A model generated the notes under the pieces. That model saw nothing but the letters and a program-made list of their open reading frames with translations. It was not told the origin of the DNA and did not search any database. The position numbers and the translations under genes are program-made. Positions 51,281 through 59,388 of a stretch of DNA of 64,000 nt are shown piece after piece (position 1 is the stretch's first letter; each line of letters begins with the position of its first letter). This DNA is from Curvivirga sp965219885 (GTDB taxonomy: Bacteria > Pseudomonadota > Alphaproteobacteria > UBA8366 > Aestuariispiraceae), in NCBI RefSeq assembly GCF_965219885.1, contig NZ_CBDCOT010000009.1:868001-932000 (forward strand), in the 5' to 3' direction.

Positions 51281-51401
51281 GGTTTTCTTCCCGTTTTTAA
51301 ATCAAATATCTTTAACTGAGCCTTTTTGGACGAAATTCACCTTTTGCACAAGAAATTGTATAACTTTACTGAAAAGTCTGGGGATAACCTGTAGATATTT
51401 T

Positions 51402-51410
51402 TCTGGATAA
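51402..51410 (-). other. DnaA-box-like site 1
   Basis: TCTGGATAA on the plus strand is TTATCCAGA on the minus strand, one mismatch from TTATCCACA, inside the likely origin. Confidence 0.5.
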
Positions 51411-51595
51411 CTATTCACCCCCAACTTTCCCAGATTCCGAAACAAAACTTATGACCAGTTGCACAAATGTGAATCTATTTTTCCCCTATTGTGAATGTTT
51501 TGATATCGAATCTTCAAAAAATCGACTTAATCACAAAATTGTATAAATCCTAATAACTTTTTATTTTCAATATCTTATATATTTTTATTCCACAG

Positions 51596-51604
51596 TTATT
51601 CACA
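51596..51604 (+). other. DnaA-box-like site 2
   Basis: TTATTCACA is one mismatch from TTATCCACA and sits next to an AT-rich stretch in the likely origin. A related TTATTCCACA lies just to the left at 51586-51595. Confidence 0.6.
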
Positions 51605-51626
51605 GTTTTATTTATTTCTAAAATCT

Positions 51627-51635
51627 TGTGGAAAA
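51627..51635 (-). other. DnaA-box-like site 3
   Basis: TGTGGAAAA on the plus strand is TTTTCCACA on the minus strand, one mismatch from TTATCCACA, in the likely origin. Confidence 0.5.
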
Positions 51636-51791
51636 AAGGTAGAATAAAATTTAATCCCCATGATTCAGTGCACAACAACTACTACATCCTTCTTATTAAT
51701 AATTAATATATATATTTATTTGTAAGGCCGGATAGGCTATCTGAATGATCTAGAAATTATACACTCTTCTAAAAAATAGGTTTTCAATCCC

Positions 51792-52850
51792 GTGACAAAT
51801 CCAATTCAGACTACTGAGAAACCTTTTATCAATGCTTTAAAAGGAAAGACACATACGAACCCACCTATGTGGCTTATGCGTCAGGCAGGACGTTATCTGG
51901 AAGAATATATGGCGATCCGCCGTTCTGTGAGTGGTTTTTTAGAATTATGTTACACACCGGAATTGGCACATGAAGTTACCATGCAGCCAATTCGTCGATT
52001 TGGATTTGATGCTGCTATTTTGTTTTCAGATATTCTGGTTGTACCGGATGCATTGGGACAAGAAGTTACCTTTGTGCAGGGCGAAGGCCCTAAATTAAAG
52101 CCTGTTCGTTCAGCCGCAGAGTTAGCGAATTTTAACGAAGCCTGGCTCCATCAACGCCTAGAACCTGTTTATGAAACCATCCGTCGTATTCGCAAAGATC
52201 TGGATGAAACCTATCCAGATACAGCTTTAATAGGATTTGCTGGTGCCCCTTGGACGGTTGCAACTTATGTTGTTGAAGGCGGTAGCAGTAAAGATTTTGC
52301 CAATACAAAATCCTGGGCGTATCAAGATCCGCAAGGTTTTCAAAAGCTTATTGATATTTTGACCAGTTCCACAACTGATTATTTATTGGCACAAATTGAA
52401 AATGGTGTTGAAGCTGTTCAAATTTTTGACAGTTGGTCTGGTGTTTTGGCAGAGAGCGAGTTCCGTAAATTCTGTTTGGAACCTGCGAAGAAGATTACCC
52501 AAGCGATTAAAGAAAAATATCCAGATATTCCTGTGATTGGTTTTCCGCGTGGGGCAGGTTTGATGTATCCAAATTATGTGGAAGAAACAGGTGTGGATTG
52601 TGTTGGTTTGGATACAACCGTTCCAACCGGTTGGACGAAAGAAAATTTAGCAGACAAAGTTTGTGTGCAAGGTAACCTGGATCCTCAAATTCTTTTAGCT
52701 GGCGGTGAAGAATTGGATAAAGCGGTGAAGAACATTCTTGCAGATCTTTCCGGCCAGCCTTTTGTTTTCAATCTTGGTCATGGCATTATCAAAGAAACAC
52801 CAGTTTCTCATGTAGAAAGATTGGTCGATTTGGTTCGTGGACGCGTATAG
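51792..52850 (+). CDS. hemE: uroporphyrinogen decarboxylase
   Basis: HemE decarboxylates uroporphyrinogen III to coproporphyrinogen III. The 352-residue barrel shows PPMWLMRQAGRYLEEY near the start, where the MRQAGRY segment is the family signature. FSDILVVPDALGQEV carries the catalytic Asp. FAGAPWTVATYVVEGG and QIFDSWSGVLAESEF follow. It starts at GTG 51792. It begins directly at the right edge of the likely origin and heads the hemE-hemH-hemJ run. Confidence 0.97.
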   Translation: MTNPIQTTEKPFINALKGKTHTNPPMWLMRQAGRYLEEYMAIRRSVSGFLELCYTPELAHEVTMQPIRRFGFDAAILFSDILVVPDALGQEVTFVQGEGPKLKPVRSAAELANFNEAWLHQRLEPVYETIRRIRKDLDETYPDTALIGFAGAPWTVATYVVEGGSSKDFANTKSWAYQDPQGFQKLIDILTSSTTDYLLAQIENGVEAVQIFDSWSGVLAESEFRKFCLEPAKKITQAIKEKYPDIPVIGFPRGAGLMYPNYVEETGVDCVGLDTTVPTGWTKENLADKVCVQGNLDPQILLAGGEELDKAVKNILADLSGQPFVFNLGHGIIKETPVSHVERLVDLVRGRV

Positions 52851-52883
52851 GGATTTTCTGCTTCCAAAAAATAAGGTTTTCAG

Positions 52884-53963
52884 ATGTCCGATAAACGTAA
52901 AATTGCTGTTGTCTTTTTTAATCTTGGGGGACCTAATTCTCCTGAAGCTGTCCAACCATTTTTGTTTAATCTGTTTAATGACAAGGCAATTATCGGTGCA
53001 CCACAACCTATTCGTTGGTTGATCGCAAAACTGATTTCCACAAGACGGGCACCGATTGCGCAGGAAATTTACAAGGAATTGGGTGGATCATCCCCTCTCC
53101 TTCCGAATACAGAAGCGCAAGCAGCTGCATTGGATAGTTATTTATCAGAAAACTTGGCGGAAGATATAGAAGCTAAAACCTTTATTGCCATGCGTTATTG
53201 GCATCCTTTTGCCGCAGAAACGGTACAAAAAGTTAAGGATTGGGGCGCTGATGAAATTGTTCTTTTGCCTCTCTATCCCCAATTTTCGACAACGACTTCA
53301 GAAAGCTCTATCCATGATTGGAAAAAATGGGCGGCAAAATTGGGCCTTAAAAAGCCCACACAGAGCATCTGTTGTTATCCAACCCATGATGGCTTCATAA
53401 ATGCGGTCAGTGCGCTTGTGGAGGCTTCTCTGACGGAATTAGCAGCTAAAGACATTAAAAGTGATATCCGTATTCTCTATACAGCACATGGTTTGCCGCA
53501 AAAGGTTGTTGATGGCGGCGATCCTTATCAGTGGCAGGTAGAGCAAACAGCAAAAGCAATTGCAGAACGGGTTTCTGATACTTTTGCTGATTTTAAGGAT
53601 AGTGATTGGCGTTGTTGCTATCAAAGTCGCGTTGGTCCGCTTGAATGGATTAAACCTTATACAGAAGATGAAATTATTCAGGCCGGACAAGATGGAAAAG
53701 CCCTTGTGGTTGTGCCGATTGCCTTTATATCTGAGCATTCAGAAACATTGGTTGAACTTGATATCGAATATAAAGAATTGGCCGAAGAAAATGGAATTAA
53801 ACATTATTCCCGTGTGGCCACAGTTGATTGTCATCCGGAATTTATTAAATCCCTAGGAGAACTTGTCACAGAACAAGTAAATATGGGAATTTCAGGTAAA
53901 ATTCATTCTCAAGAGAAGACAAAAATCTGTCCGAAAAAATTCGATAGATGTATTTGTAACTAA
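52884..53963 (+). CDS. hemH: ferrochelatase
   Basis: HemH inserts iron into protoporphyrin IX. The 359-residue protein has AVVFFNLGGPNSPEAVQPFL near the start and MRYWHPFAAETV. The catalytic His is in YTAHGLPQKVV, with SRVGPLEWIKPYTE and FISEHSETLVELDIEY, where a conserved Glu lies. The C-terminus ends KICPKKFDRCICN, with three cysteines in a short span. Some alphaproteobacterial ferrochelatases carry a C-terminal [2Fe-2S] cluster, so these may help bind one. It lies 33 bp after hemE and 16 bp before hemJ. Confidence 0.95.
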   Translation: MSDKRKIAVVFFNLGGPNSPEAVQPFLFNLFNDKAIIGAPQPIRWLIAKLISTRRAPIAQEIYKELGGSSPLLPNTEAQAAALDSYLSENLAEDIEAKTFIAMRYWHPFAAETVQKVKDWGADEIVLLPLYPQFSTTTSESSIHDWKKWAAKLGLKKPTQSICCYPTHDGFINAVSALVEASLTELAAKDIKSDIRILYTAHGLPQKVVDGGDPYQWQVEQTAKAIAERVSDTFADFKDSDWRCCYQSRVGPLEWIKPYTEDEIIQAGQDGKALVVVPIAFISEHSETLVELDIEYKELAEENGIKHYSRVATVDCHPEFIKSLGELVTEQVNMGISGKIHSQEKTKICPKKFDRCICN

Positions 53964-53979
53964 TTGGAATAATTATAAA

Positions 53980-54417
53980 ATGTTTGATTGGATCGATTAT
54001 AATTGGGTAAAAGCTCTCCATGTGATTGCGGTGATTAGCTGGATGGCTGGATTACTCTATTTACCACGTCTTTTTGTCTATCATGTTGAGGCAACACCCG
54101 GATCAGAACATTCTGAAACCCTGAAAATCATGGAACGCCGTTTAATGAAGGCGATTATGACCCCGGCAATGGGGGTGACATGGTTGGCAGGTCTTTATCT
54201 TCTTTGGGATGGTGGCTGGATGAGTGATGGATGGATGCATGCAAAGTTGACATGTGTTGTTTTAATGTCGATTGCTCATGAGATGATGAAAAAATGGATG
54301 AAGGATTTTGCCAATGACAAAAATACAAAAAGTCAGAAATTCTTCCGCATTGCCAATGAAGTGCCAACTGTTTTGATGATCATTGTTGTGATTATGGTGA
54401 TCGTTAAACCTTTCTAG
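53980..54417 (+). CDS. hemJ: protoporphyrinogen oxidase HemJ
   Basis: HemJ is the membrane protoporphyrinogen IX oxidase used in place of HemG or HemY. The 145-residue protein has about four membrane helices. It begins WVKALHVIAVISWMAGLLYLPRLFVYH, of which ALHVIAVISWMAGLLYLPRL is contiguous. The conserved His is in that segment, and the conserved Lys in WMHAKLTCVV. It completes the hemE-hemH-hemJ run. The following 228 bp before rho hold no other gene. Confidence 0.93.
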   Translation: MFDWIDYNWVKALHVIAVISWMAGLLYLPRLFVYHVEATPGSEHSETLKIMERRLMKAIMTPAMGVTWLAGLYLLWDGGWMSDGWMHAKLTCVVLMSIAHEMMKKWMKDFANDKNTKSQKFFRIANEVPTVLMIIVVIMVIVKPF

Positions 54418-54645
54418 AAATTATAAAAGACCCCTTGCGCAGAAATTTATCTCTTGGTAAAAGAAAAAGCGTAGACACAAAATTTAACTACGAAGTCGGA
54501 AAAATTCGATCGGATTATCAAACTCGATCAAGACATAATCAAAAGATTAGTAATTTATTTTTCTAGTCGAGAGATATCAAAATCTCTCATCTTACATACC
54601 TACCTTAACAATCGATATCTACACATCATAAGCGATTGAAATCTC

Positions 54646-55908
54646 ATGCATCTAAAAGAACTTAAACAAAAGAAACCTTCGGAATTACTCGCCTTTGCTG
54701 AGGAATTGGAAATTGAAAATGCCAGCACCATGCGCAAACAGGAATTGATGTTTGCATGTTTGAAACAATTGGCCACCAATGATGTGGCGATTTTCGGCGA
54801 AGGTGTGTTGGAAGTATTACCTGACGGCTTTGGCTTCTTACGATCCCCAGAATCCAACTATTTGGCGGGCCCTGATGATATTTATATCTCCCCTAGTCAA
54901 ATTCGTCGCTTCGGTTTGCGTACAGGTGATACGGTTGAAGGCCAAATTCGTTCCCCGAAAGACGGCGAACGTTACTTTGCCCTATTGAAAGTAAATAGTG
55001 TTAACTTTGATGAGCCTGAAAAAGTACGTCATCGTATTAACTTTGATAACCTGACCCCGTTATATCCTGATGAAAAGTTGGGAATGGAAATTGAGTTCGG
55101 TGATAAGAAAAAACCGGATTTATCCACCCGTGTGATTGATTTGATTGCGCCGATCGGTAAAGGTCAACGTGCCTTGATCGTTGCGCCACCTCGTACGGGT
55201 AAAACTGTTTTGATGCAGAATGTGGCACATGCCATTGCACAAAATAACCCGGAAGTATATTTGATCGTATTATTGATCGATGAGCGCCCGGAAGAAGTAA
55301 CCGACATGCAACGTAGTGTGAAAGGTGAAGTTGTGTCATCTACTTTTGATGAACCTGCACAACGTCACGTACAAGTTGCTGAAATGGTTATAGAAAAAGC
55401 AAAACGTCTTGTTGAACATAAACGTGATGTTGTGATCCTGCTTGATAGTATTACCCGTTTGGCACGTGCCTATAACACTGTTGTCCCATCTTCTGGTAAA
55501 GTATTAACCGGTGGTGTGGATGCAAACGCACTTCAACGTCCAAAACGTTTCTTTGGTGCCGCTCGTAATATTGAAGAAGGTGGGTCATTAACCATCATCT
55601 CAACAGCCTTGATTGATACAGGTAGCCGTATGGATGAGGTTATCTTTGAGGAATTCAAAGGGACTGGTAACTCTGAAGTTATTCTGGATCGTAAGCTTTC
55701 TGACAAACGTGTCTTCCCAGCGATTGATATTACAAAATCCGGTACGCGTAAGGAAGAATTACTCATGGGCAAGGACACATTGTCCAAAATGTGGGTACTT
55801 CGTCGTATTCTCAACCCAATGGGCGTTACTGATGCGATGGAATTCTTGCTTGGTAAATTGAAAGATACCAAAAATAACGATGATTTCTTCGATAGTATGA
55901 ACCAATAA
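54646..55908 (+). CDS. rho: transcription termination factor Rho
   Basis: Rho is the hexameric RNA helicase that terminates transcription. The 420-residue protein begins MHLKELKQKKPSELLAFAEE, the standard opening. An RNA-binding CSD domain follows with LEVLPDGFGFLRSPESNY, and the motor domain has PPRTGKTVLMQNVAHAIA as Walker A. LIVLLIDERPEEVTDMQRSV is Walker B, and LDSITRLARAYN and GGVDANALQRPKRFFGAARN are the Q/R-loop regions. An intrinsic terminator follows. Confidence 0.98.
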   Translation: MHLKELKQKKPSELLAFAEELEIENASTMRKQELMFACLKQLATNDVAIFGEGVLEVLPDGFGFLRSPESNYLAGPDDIYISPSQIRRFGLRTGDTVEGQIRSPKDGERYFALLKVNSVNFDEPEKVRHRINFDNLTPLYPDEKLGMEIEFGDKKKPDLSTRVIDLIAPIGKGQRALIVAPPRTGKTVLMQNVAHAIAQNNPEVYLIVLLIDERPEEVTDMQRSVKGEVVSSTFDEPAQRHVQVAEMVIEKAKRLVEHKRDVVILLDSITRLARAYNTVVPSSGKVLTGGVDANALQRPKRFFGAARNIEEGGSLTIISTALIDTGSRMDEVIFEEFKGTGNSEVILDRKLSDKRVFPAIDITKSGTRKEELLMGKDTLSKMWVLRRILNPMGVTDAMEFLLGKLKDTKNNDDFFDSMNQ

Positions 55909-55932
55909 CCAAGTTATTGATTTAATTTATTA

Positions 55933-55970
55933 AAATAGTCTTACAAATTTATTTGTGAGGCTATTTTTTT
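55933..55970 (+). terminator. intrinsic terminator after rho
   Basis: A long stem pairs AAATAG...TTACAAA (55933-55947) with TTTGTGAGG...CTATTT (55952-55966), allowing two wobble pairs, and is followed by a run of T. It ends the rho transcript. Confidence 0.8.
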
Positions 55971-56121
55971 GTCTCAGTTTCTGTGGATTTTTCGTCATCG
56001 TTATCAAAATAGATGATCTTGTTTCGATGGAGTTATAAAAGGTAGCTGTTTTTAATTAGATTACGAATTATAAACTTCAAATGTAGTTTTATATATACAG
56101 TAAATATATGTATTAATTCAA

Positions 56122-56137
56122 TGTTTCACGTGAAACA
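56122..56137. other. parS site 1
   Basis: TGTTTCACGTGAAACA is the perfect 16-bp ParB-binding palindrome and is flanked so that a 20-bp palindrome AATGTTTCACGTGAAACATT reads from 56120 to 56139. It lies just downstream of rho. Confidence 0.93.
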
Positions 56138-56183
56138 TTTTTTGTGAGTCATAAATGGTGGTCTTCTCTTAAGTCACAAAAAA

Positions 56184-56209
56184 TCCCTGAAATAGTTAAA
56201 TTTCAGGGA
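56184..56209 (-). terminator. intrinsic terminator of the quinone reductase gene
   Basis: The perfect stem TCCCTGAAAT (56184-56193) with ATTTCAGGGA (56200-56209) reads on the minus strand into a T-run, ending the quinone reductase transcript. Confidence 0.85.
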
Positions 56210-56248
56210 AAATTCGAAAATTTCTATTTTTATGTAGGATATTGATTT

Positions 56249-57220
56249 TTAAGGAATAATTACTGTAGATCCTGTGGTTTTACGGGACTCTAAATCAATA
56301 TGAGCTTGCTGAATATCGCTGAGCGCATAATTCTGCATGACATTCACCTCTAAGCCCTTCTCAATTGCCTCAAAAAGAGAGTTTGTTGAAGTTACTAAAT
56401 CAGCTCTGGAAGCTACATATGTCATTAAAGTAGGTCTGGTAAAGAATAGTGATCCTTTAGCCGCTAAAATTCCTGCATCAAATGGTGGTACTGGACCAGA
56501 TGCATTTCCGTAAGAAACCATCATGCCACGTGGCGCCAAACTATCTAATGAGCCGTCAAAGGTCGAAGCACCAACACCGTCATAAACAACAGGCACACCT
56601 TTTCCATCGGTAATGTCTTTCACTTTGGTGGCTACATCTTCTTCATTATAGTAAATGATATGATCCGCACCATGGGCTTTGGCTAATTCTGCTTTTGCTT
56701 CACTACCTACAGTTCCAATAACCGTTGCCCCTAATTGTTTTAACCACTGACAAGCAAGAAGGCCTACACCACCAGCTGCTGCATGAAATAAAACAGTATC
56801 TCCTTCTTGCACCTGATAAGTTCGGCGAATGAGATATTCAACGGTCATGCCTTGTAACATCATAGCTGCGGCTGTTTCTTCGGAAATACTATCCGGCAAT
56901 TTCACCACACGATCCCAGGGAATAAGTCGCTCTTCCGCATATGCACCCAAGGGTCCTGCCCCATAACAAACACGATCGCCAACTTTGAATTCTGTGACAC
57001 CATCACCTACGGCGGTGACGACGCCGGCACCTTCTAGACCTAATGTTGCCGGAAGTGGAACTGGATAGAGACCAGAACGATGATAAGTATCGATATAATT
57101 TAAACCAATAAAGCTGTTCTTGATTTTGATTTCACCAGCAGCTGGATCACCAATATCCACATCTTCATATTTCATAACCTCGGGACCGCCTGCTTCGTGT
57201 ATACGAACTGCTTTGACCAT
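56249..57220 (-). CDS. quinone oxidoreductase (NADPH:quinone reductase family)
   Basis: The 323-residue product is a zinc-free medium-chain dehydrogenase of the quinone-oxidoreductase type. It begins MVKAVRIHEAGGPEVMKYED. It shows GLNYIDTYHRSGLYPVPLP, GLEGAGVVTAVGDGV and FHAAAGGVGLLACQWLKQLGA, the NADPH-binding glycine motif. The end is HIDLESRKTTGSTVIIP. It should reduce quinones or related electrophiles with NADPH in the cytoplasm. It is the only minus-strand gene between hemE and the right edge. Confidence 0.93.
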   Translation of the reverse strand: MVKAVRIHEAGGPEVMKYEDVDIGDPAAGEIKIKNSFIGLNYIDTYHRSGLYPVPLPATLGLEGAGVVTAVGDGVTEFKVGDRVCYGAGPLGAYAEERLIPWDRVVKLPDSISEETAAAMMLQGMTVEYLIRRTYQVQEGDTVLFHAAAGGVGLLACQWLKQLGATVIGTVGSEAKAELAKAHGADHIIYYNEEDVATKVKDITDGKGVPVVYDGVGASTFDGSLDSLAPRGMMVSYGNASGPVPPFDAGILAAKGSLFFTRPTLMTYVASRADLVTSTNSLFEAIEKGLEVNVMQNYALSDIQQAHIDLESRKTTGSTVIIP

Positions 57221-57533
57221 TATTACTCTCCTAAACAGGTTTATCTTTTGAGGCTATGTTATAGATATCACATCATTTCTCATAGCTATTTCATGAGCGT
57301 TTCACTTGTGAAAATTGGTAAATATCATTCATGTTTCAAATATGTATAAATCGCTTGATTTAATCCGGTATAATGAAAATTCACTGCGATATTCCTTACT
57401 TTTTTCGGATATAGTTTCTTTCCATTATGGCAAAAAGAAATGTTGATATACATATCTGGACAAAGTTGTTTGTCTGATAAGCGAATAATGTGATACTAGC
57501 AGTCTTACCCGAACGGATTGGTGGGAGGATAAT
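57221..57533. other. gene-free gap between divergent genes
   Basis: This 313-bp AT-rich gap lies upstream of both the quinone reductase (minus) and the DUF6489 gene (plus). It should hold their promoters; no convincing named site or RNA was recognised. Confidence 0.5.
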
Positions 57534-57797
57534 ATGAAGATCACTTTTGATATTGATTGTACACCAGAAGAAGCAAGACGATTTCTTGGATTACCTGATG
57601 TCTCTGCAGCGCAAGATCGCTTGATGAAAGAATGGGAAGACAAGATGCGTGAAGCAATGGATAAGGCAGTCTCTGGTGAAGATCCCGCCGCTTTGATGAA
57701 GTTATGGAATCCATTTGGTGCGGATACATTAGATGGAATTCAAAAAGCGTTTTGGAATTCTGTTGGGATGTCTTCAACTCATAAAGACGATAAATAA
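57534..57797 (+). CDS. DUF6489 family protein
   Basis: The 87-residue protein begins MKITFDIDCTPEEARRFLGLP, which resembles the alphaproteobacterial DUF6489 proteins, and continues with an amphipathic helical region (KEWEDKMREAMDKAVSGED). It has no signal peptide. Function is unknown. It starts at ATG 57534 with GGGAGG upstream and lies 28 bp before mnmE, so it is probably co-transcribed with it. Confidence 0.75.
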   Translation: MKITFDIDCTPEEARRFLGLPDVSAAQDRLMKEWEDKMREAMDKAVSGEDPAALMKLWNPFGADTLDGIQKAFWNSVGMSSTHKDDK

Positions 57798-57825
57798 TAA
57801 ATATTCAACTTGGATTTAGAAGAAG

Positions 57826-59163
57826 ATGAGCGGCGATACAATTTTTGCCTTAGCCAGCGGTAAAGGTCGAGCTGGTGTTTCAGTCATTCGCATTTCTGGT
57901 GAGAAAGCTGGTGACGCAGTGAAAGCAATTACGGGTAAGGATCTTCCCCTTCCCCGTCAGGCCGCGCGTCGTTGGTTTTTAGATCCATCTGATAATAACA
58001 GTCAAATCGATGATGGTTTATTGATCTGGTTCCCGGGCCCAAATAGTTTTACGGGCGAAGATTGCGCTGAAATTCAGGGACATGGCGGCTTAGCTGTTAT
58101 TTCTGCAATGTTGCGCATATTAGGTGAACAATCTGGATTACGGTTGGCAGAACCGGGTGAATTTACCCGTCGCGCCTTTCAAAACGGAAAGATGGATTTG
58201 ACTGAAGCTGAAGGCCTTATCGATCTTATCGATGCAGAAACAGAGGCTCAACGTAAACAGGCTCTCGCGCAATCCAAGGGCGCTTTGGGTGCTCTTTATG
58301 AAGGATGGTCTGAACGTTTGAAACGTATACTAGCCTATTATGAAGCTGAAATTGATTTTGCTGACGAAGATTTACCGGAAGATGTCGGGCAAAGATTGGG
58401 ACCCAATATTCAAGCTTTGTTGAATGAAATGGATCAACATCTAAATGATAATCGCCGTGGGGAACGCCTTCGTGATGGTGTACAAGTTGCTATTATTGGC
58501 CCCCCAAATGCGGGTAAAAGTAGCCTTTTAAATACCCTCGCCCAACGTGAAGCTGCGATCGTTTCCGATATCGCTGGGACGACCCGTGATATTGTAGAGG
58601 TCCATTTAGATCTGGGCGGATATCCTGTTATCATATCAGATACTGCAGGTATTCGTGAACAGACGGATGATGTGATTGAACTGGAAGGTATCCGTCGGGC
58701 CCATCAAGCGGCATCGGATGCGGACCTAACTTTATGTGTTGTAGATGGCAGTGAGATATCTGCCCTCTCAACAGCACAAGAATTATTAGGTGATCGTCAC
58801 GGGCTGATTATCTTAAATAAATCCGATAAGATATCTGGTGACCAAATTGCCGATAGTGATCAATCTGTCTATGGTATTTCTGTTAAAACCGGGAATGGAT
58901 TAGATGAATTATTGAAGGTATTATCGGGACAAGTCGCAAGTTTATTTGGTGCCTCCGATATGCCTTATCTAACACGTGAACGTCATCGCCAAGCTGTGAT
59001 AGAAGCAAAGGAAGCTTTGGGTAAAGTACCTTATGCACCAGAGATGGTATTGGCGGCCGAAGATATCCGCATCGCCATGCGTGCTTTGGGACGTATAACG
59101 GGCACCGTCGGTGTTGAGGAATTATTGGATGTGATCTTCCGTGATTTCTGTATCGGGAAGTAA
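57826..59163 (+). CDS. mnmE: tRNA U34 modification GTPase MnmE
   Basis: MnmE, with MnmG, adds the 5-(carboxymethyl)aminomethyl group to tRNA U34. The 445-residue protein has the folate-binding N-terminal domain starting GDTIFALASGKGRAGVSVIR. EPGEFTRRAFQNGKMDLTEAEG follows (core FTRRAFQNGKMDLTEAEG). A G domain is inserted near residue 225, with GPPNAGKSSLLN, VSDIAGTTRD, DTAG and NKSD. The C-terminus is DFCIGK, where the Cys is conserved. It lies 28 bp after the DUF6489 gene. Confidence 0.98.
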   Translation: MSGDTIFALASGKGRAGVSVIRISGEKAGDAVKAITGKDLPLPRQAARRWFLDPSDNNSQIDDGLLIWFPGPNSFTGEDCAEIQGHGGLAVISAMLRILGEQSGLRLAEPGEFTRRAFQNGKMDLTEAEGLIDLIDAETEAQRKQALAQSKGALGALYEGWSERLKRILAYYEAEIDFADEDLPEDVGQRLGPNIQALLNEMDQHLNDNRRGERLRDGVQVAIIGPPNAGKSSLLNTLAQREAAIVSDIAGTTRDIVEVHLDLGGYPVIISDTAGIREQTDDVIELEGIRRAHQAASDADLTLCVVDGSEISALSTAQELLGDRHGLIILNKSDKISGDQIADSDQSVYGISVKTGNGLDELLKVLSGQVASLFGASDMPYLTRERHRQAVIEAKEALGKVPYAPEMVLAAEDIRIAMRALGRITGTVGVEELLDVIFRDFCIGK

Positions 59164-59211
59164 TATTTAATATATGTTGTATATTGGTAAATTAGTATAA
59201 CAATATATAGA

Positions 59212-59227
59212 TGTTTCACGTGAAACA
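59212..59227. other. parS site 2
   Basis: A second perfect TGTTTCACGTGAAACA lies in the gap between mnmE and mnmG, about 3.1 kb from site 1. Confidence 0.93.
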
Positions 59228-59388
59228 TTTCTATTCAGTTCAATAGGATATAACCTGTTCTTTAGAAACACTTGAAATTCGCCTCTAATTCACGTATATG
59301 ATAGGCGCGAAGCGGGCTTAATCCATTATTGTATCGCCCCTTTAAGTTAGAGATTATTACCCCTCAATCAATGAAGTGAGCCCAGTTT

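Larger units (their letters stand above)
51281..51791. other. likely chromosomal replication origin (oriC)
   Basis: This 511-bp gap between the divergent ppsR (RP001-like) and hemE genes is AT-rich. In Caulobacter and other alphaproteobacteria the origin lies exactly between hemE and RP001. DnaA-box-like sequences are present at 51402-51410, 51596-51604 and 51627-51635, each one mismatch from TTATCCACA. Other near matches occur at 51381-51387 and 51527-51535, and there are AT-rich stretches suitable for melting at 51541-51590 and 51690-51720. The coding-strand bias flips across this gap. No CtrA TTAA-N7-TTAA site was noticed. No transcribed gene is supported inside it. Confidence 0.8.
55971..56248. 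other. gene-free gap with parS site 1 and a terminator
   Basis: Between rho and the convergent quinone reductase there are no genes. It contains a parS site at 56122-56137 and the minus-strand terminator at 56184-56209. The rest is AT-rich. Confidence 0.7.
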
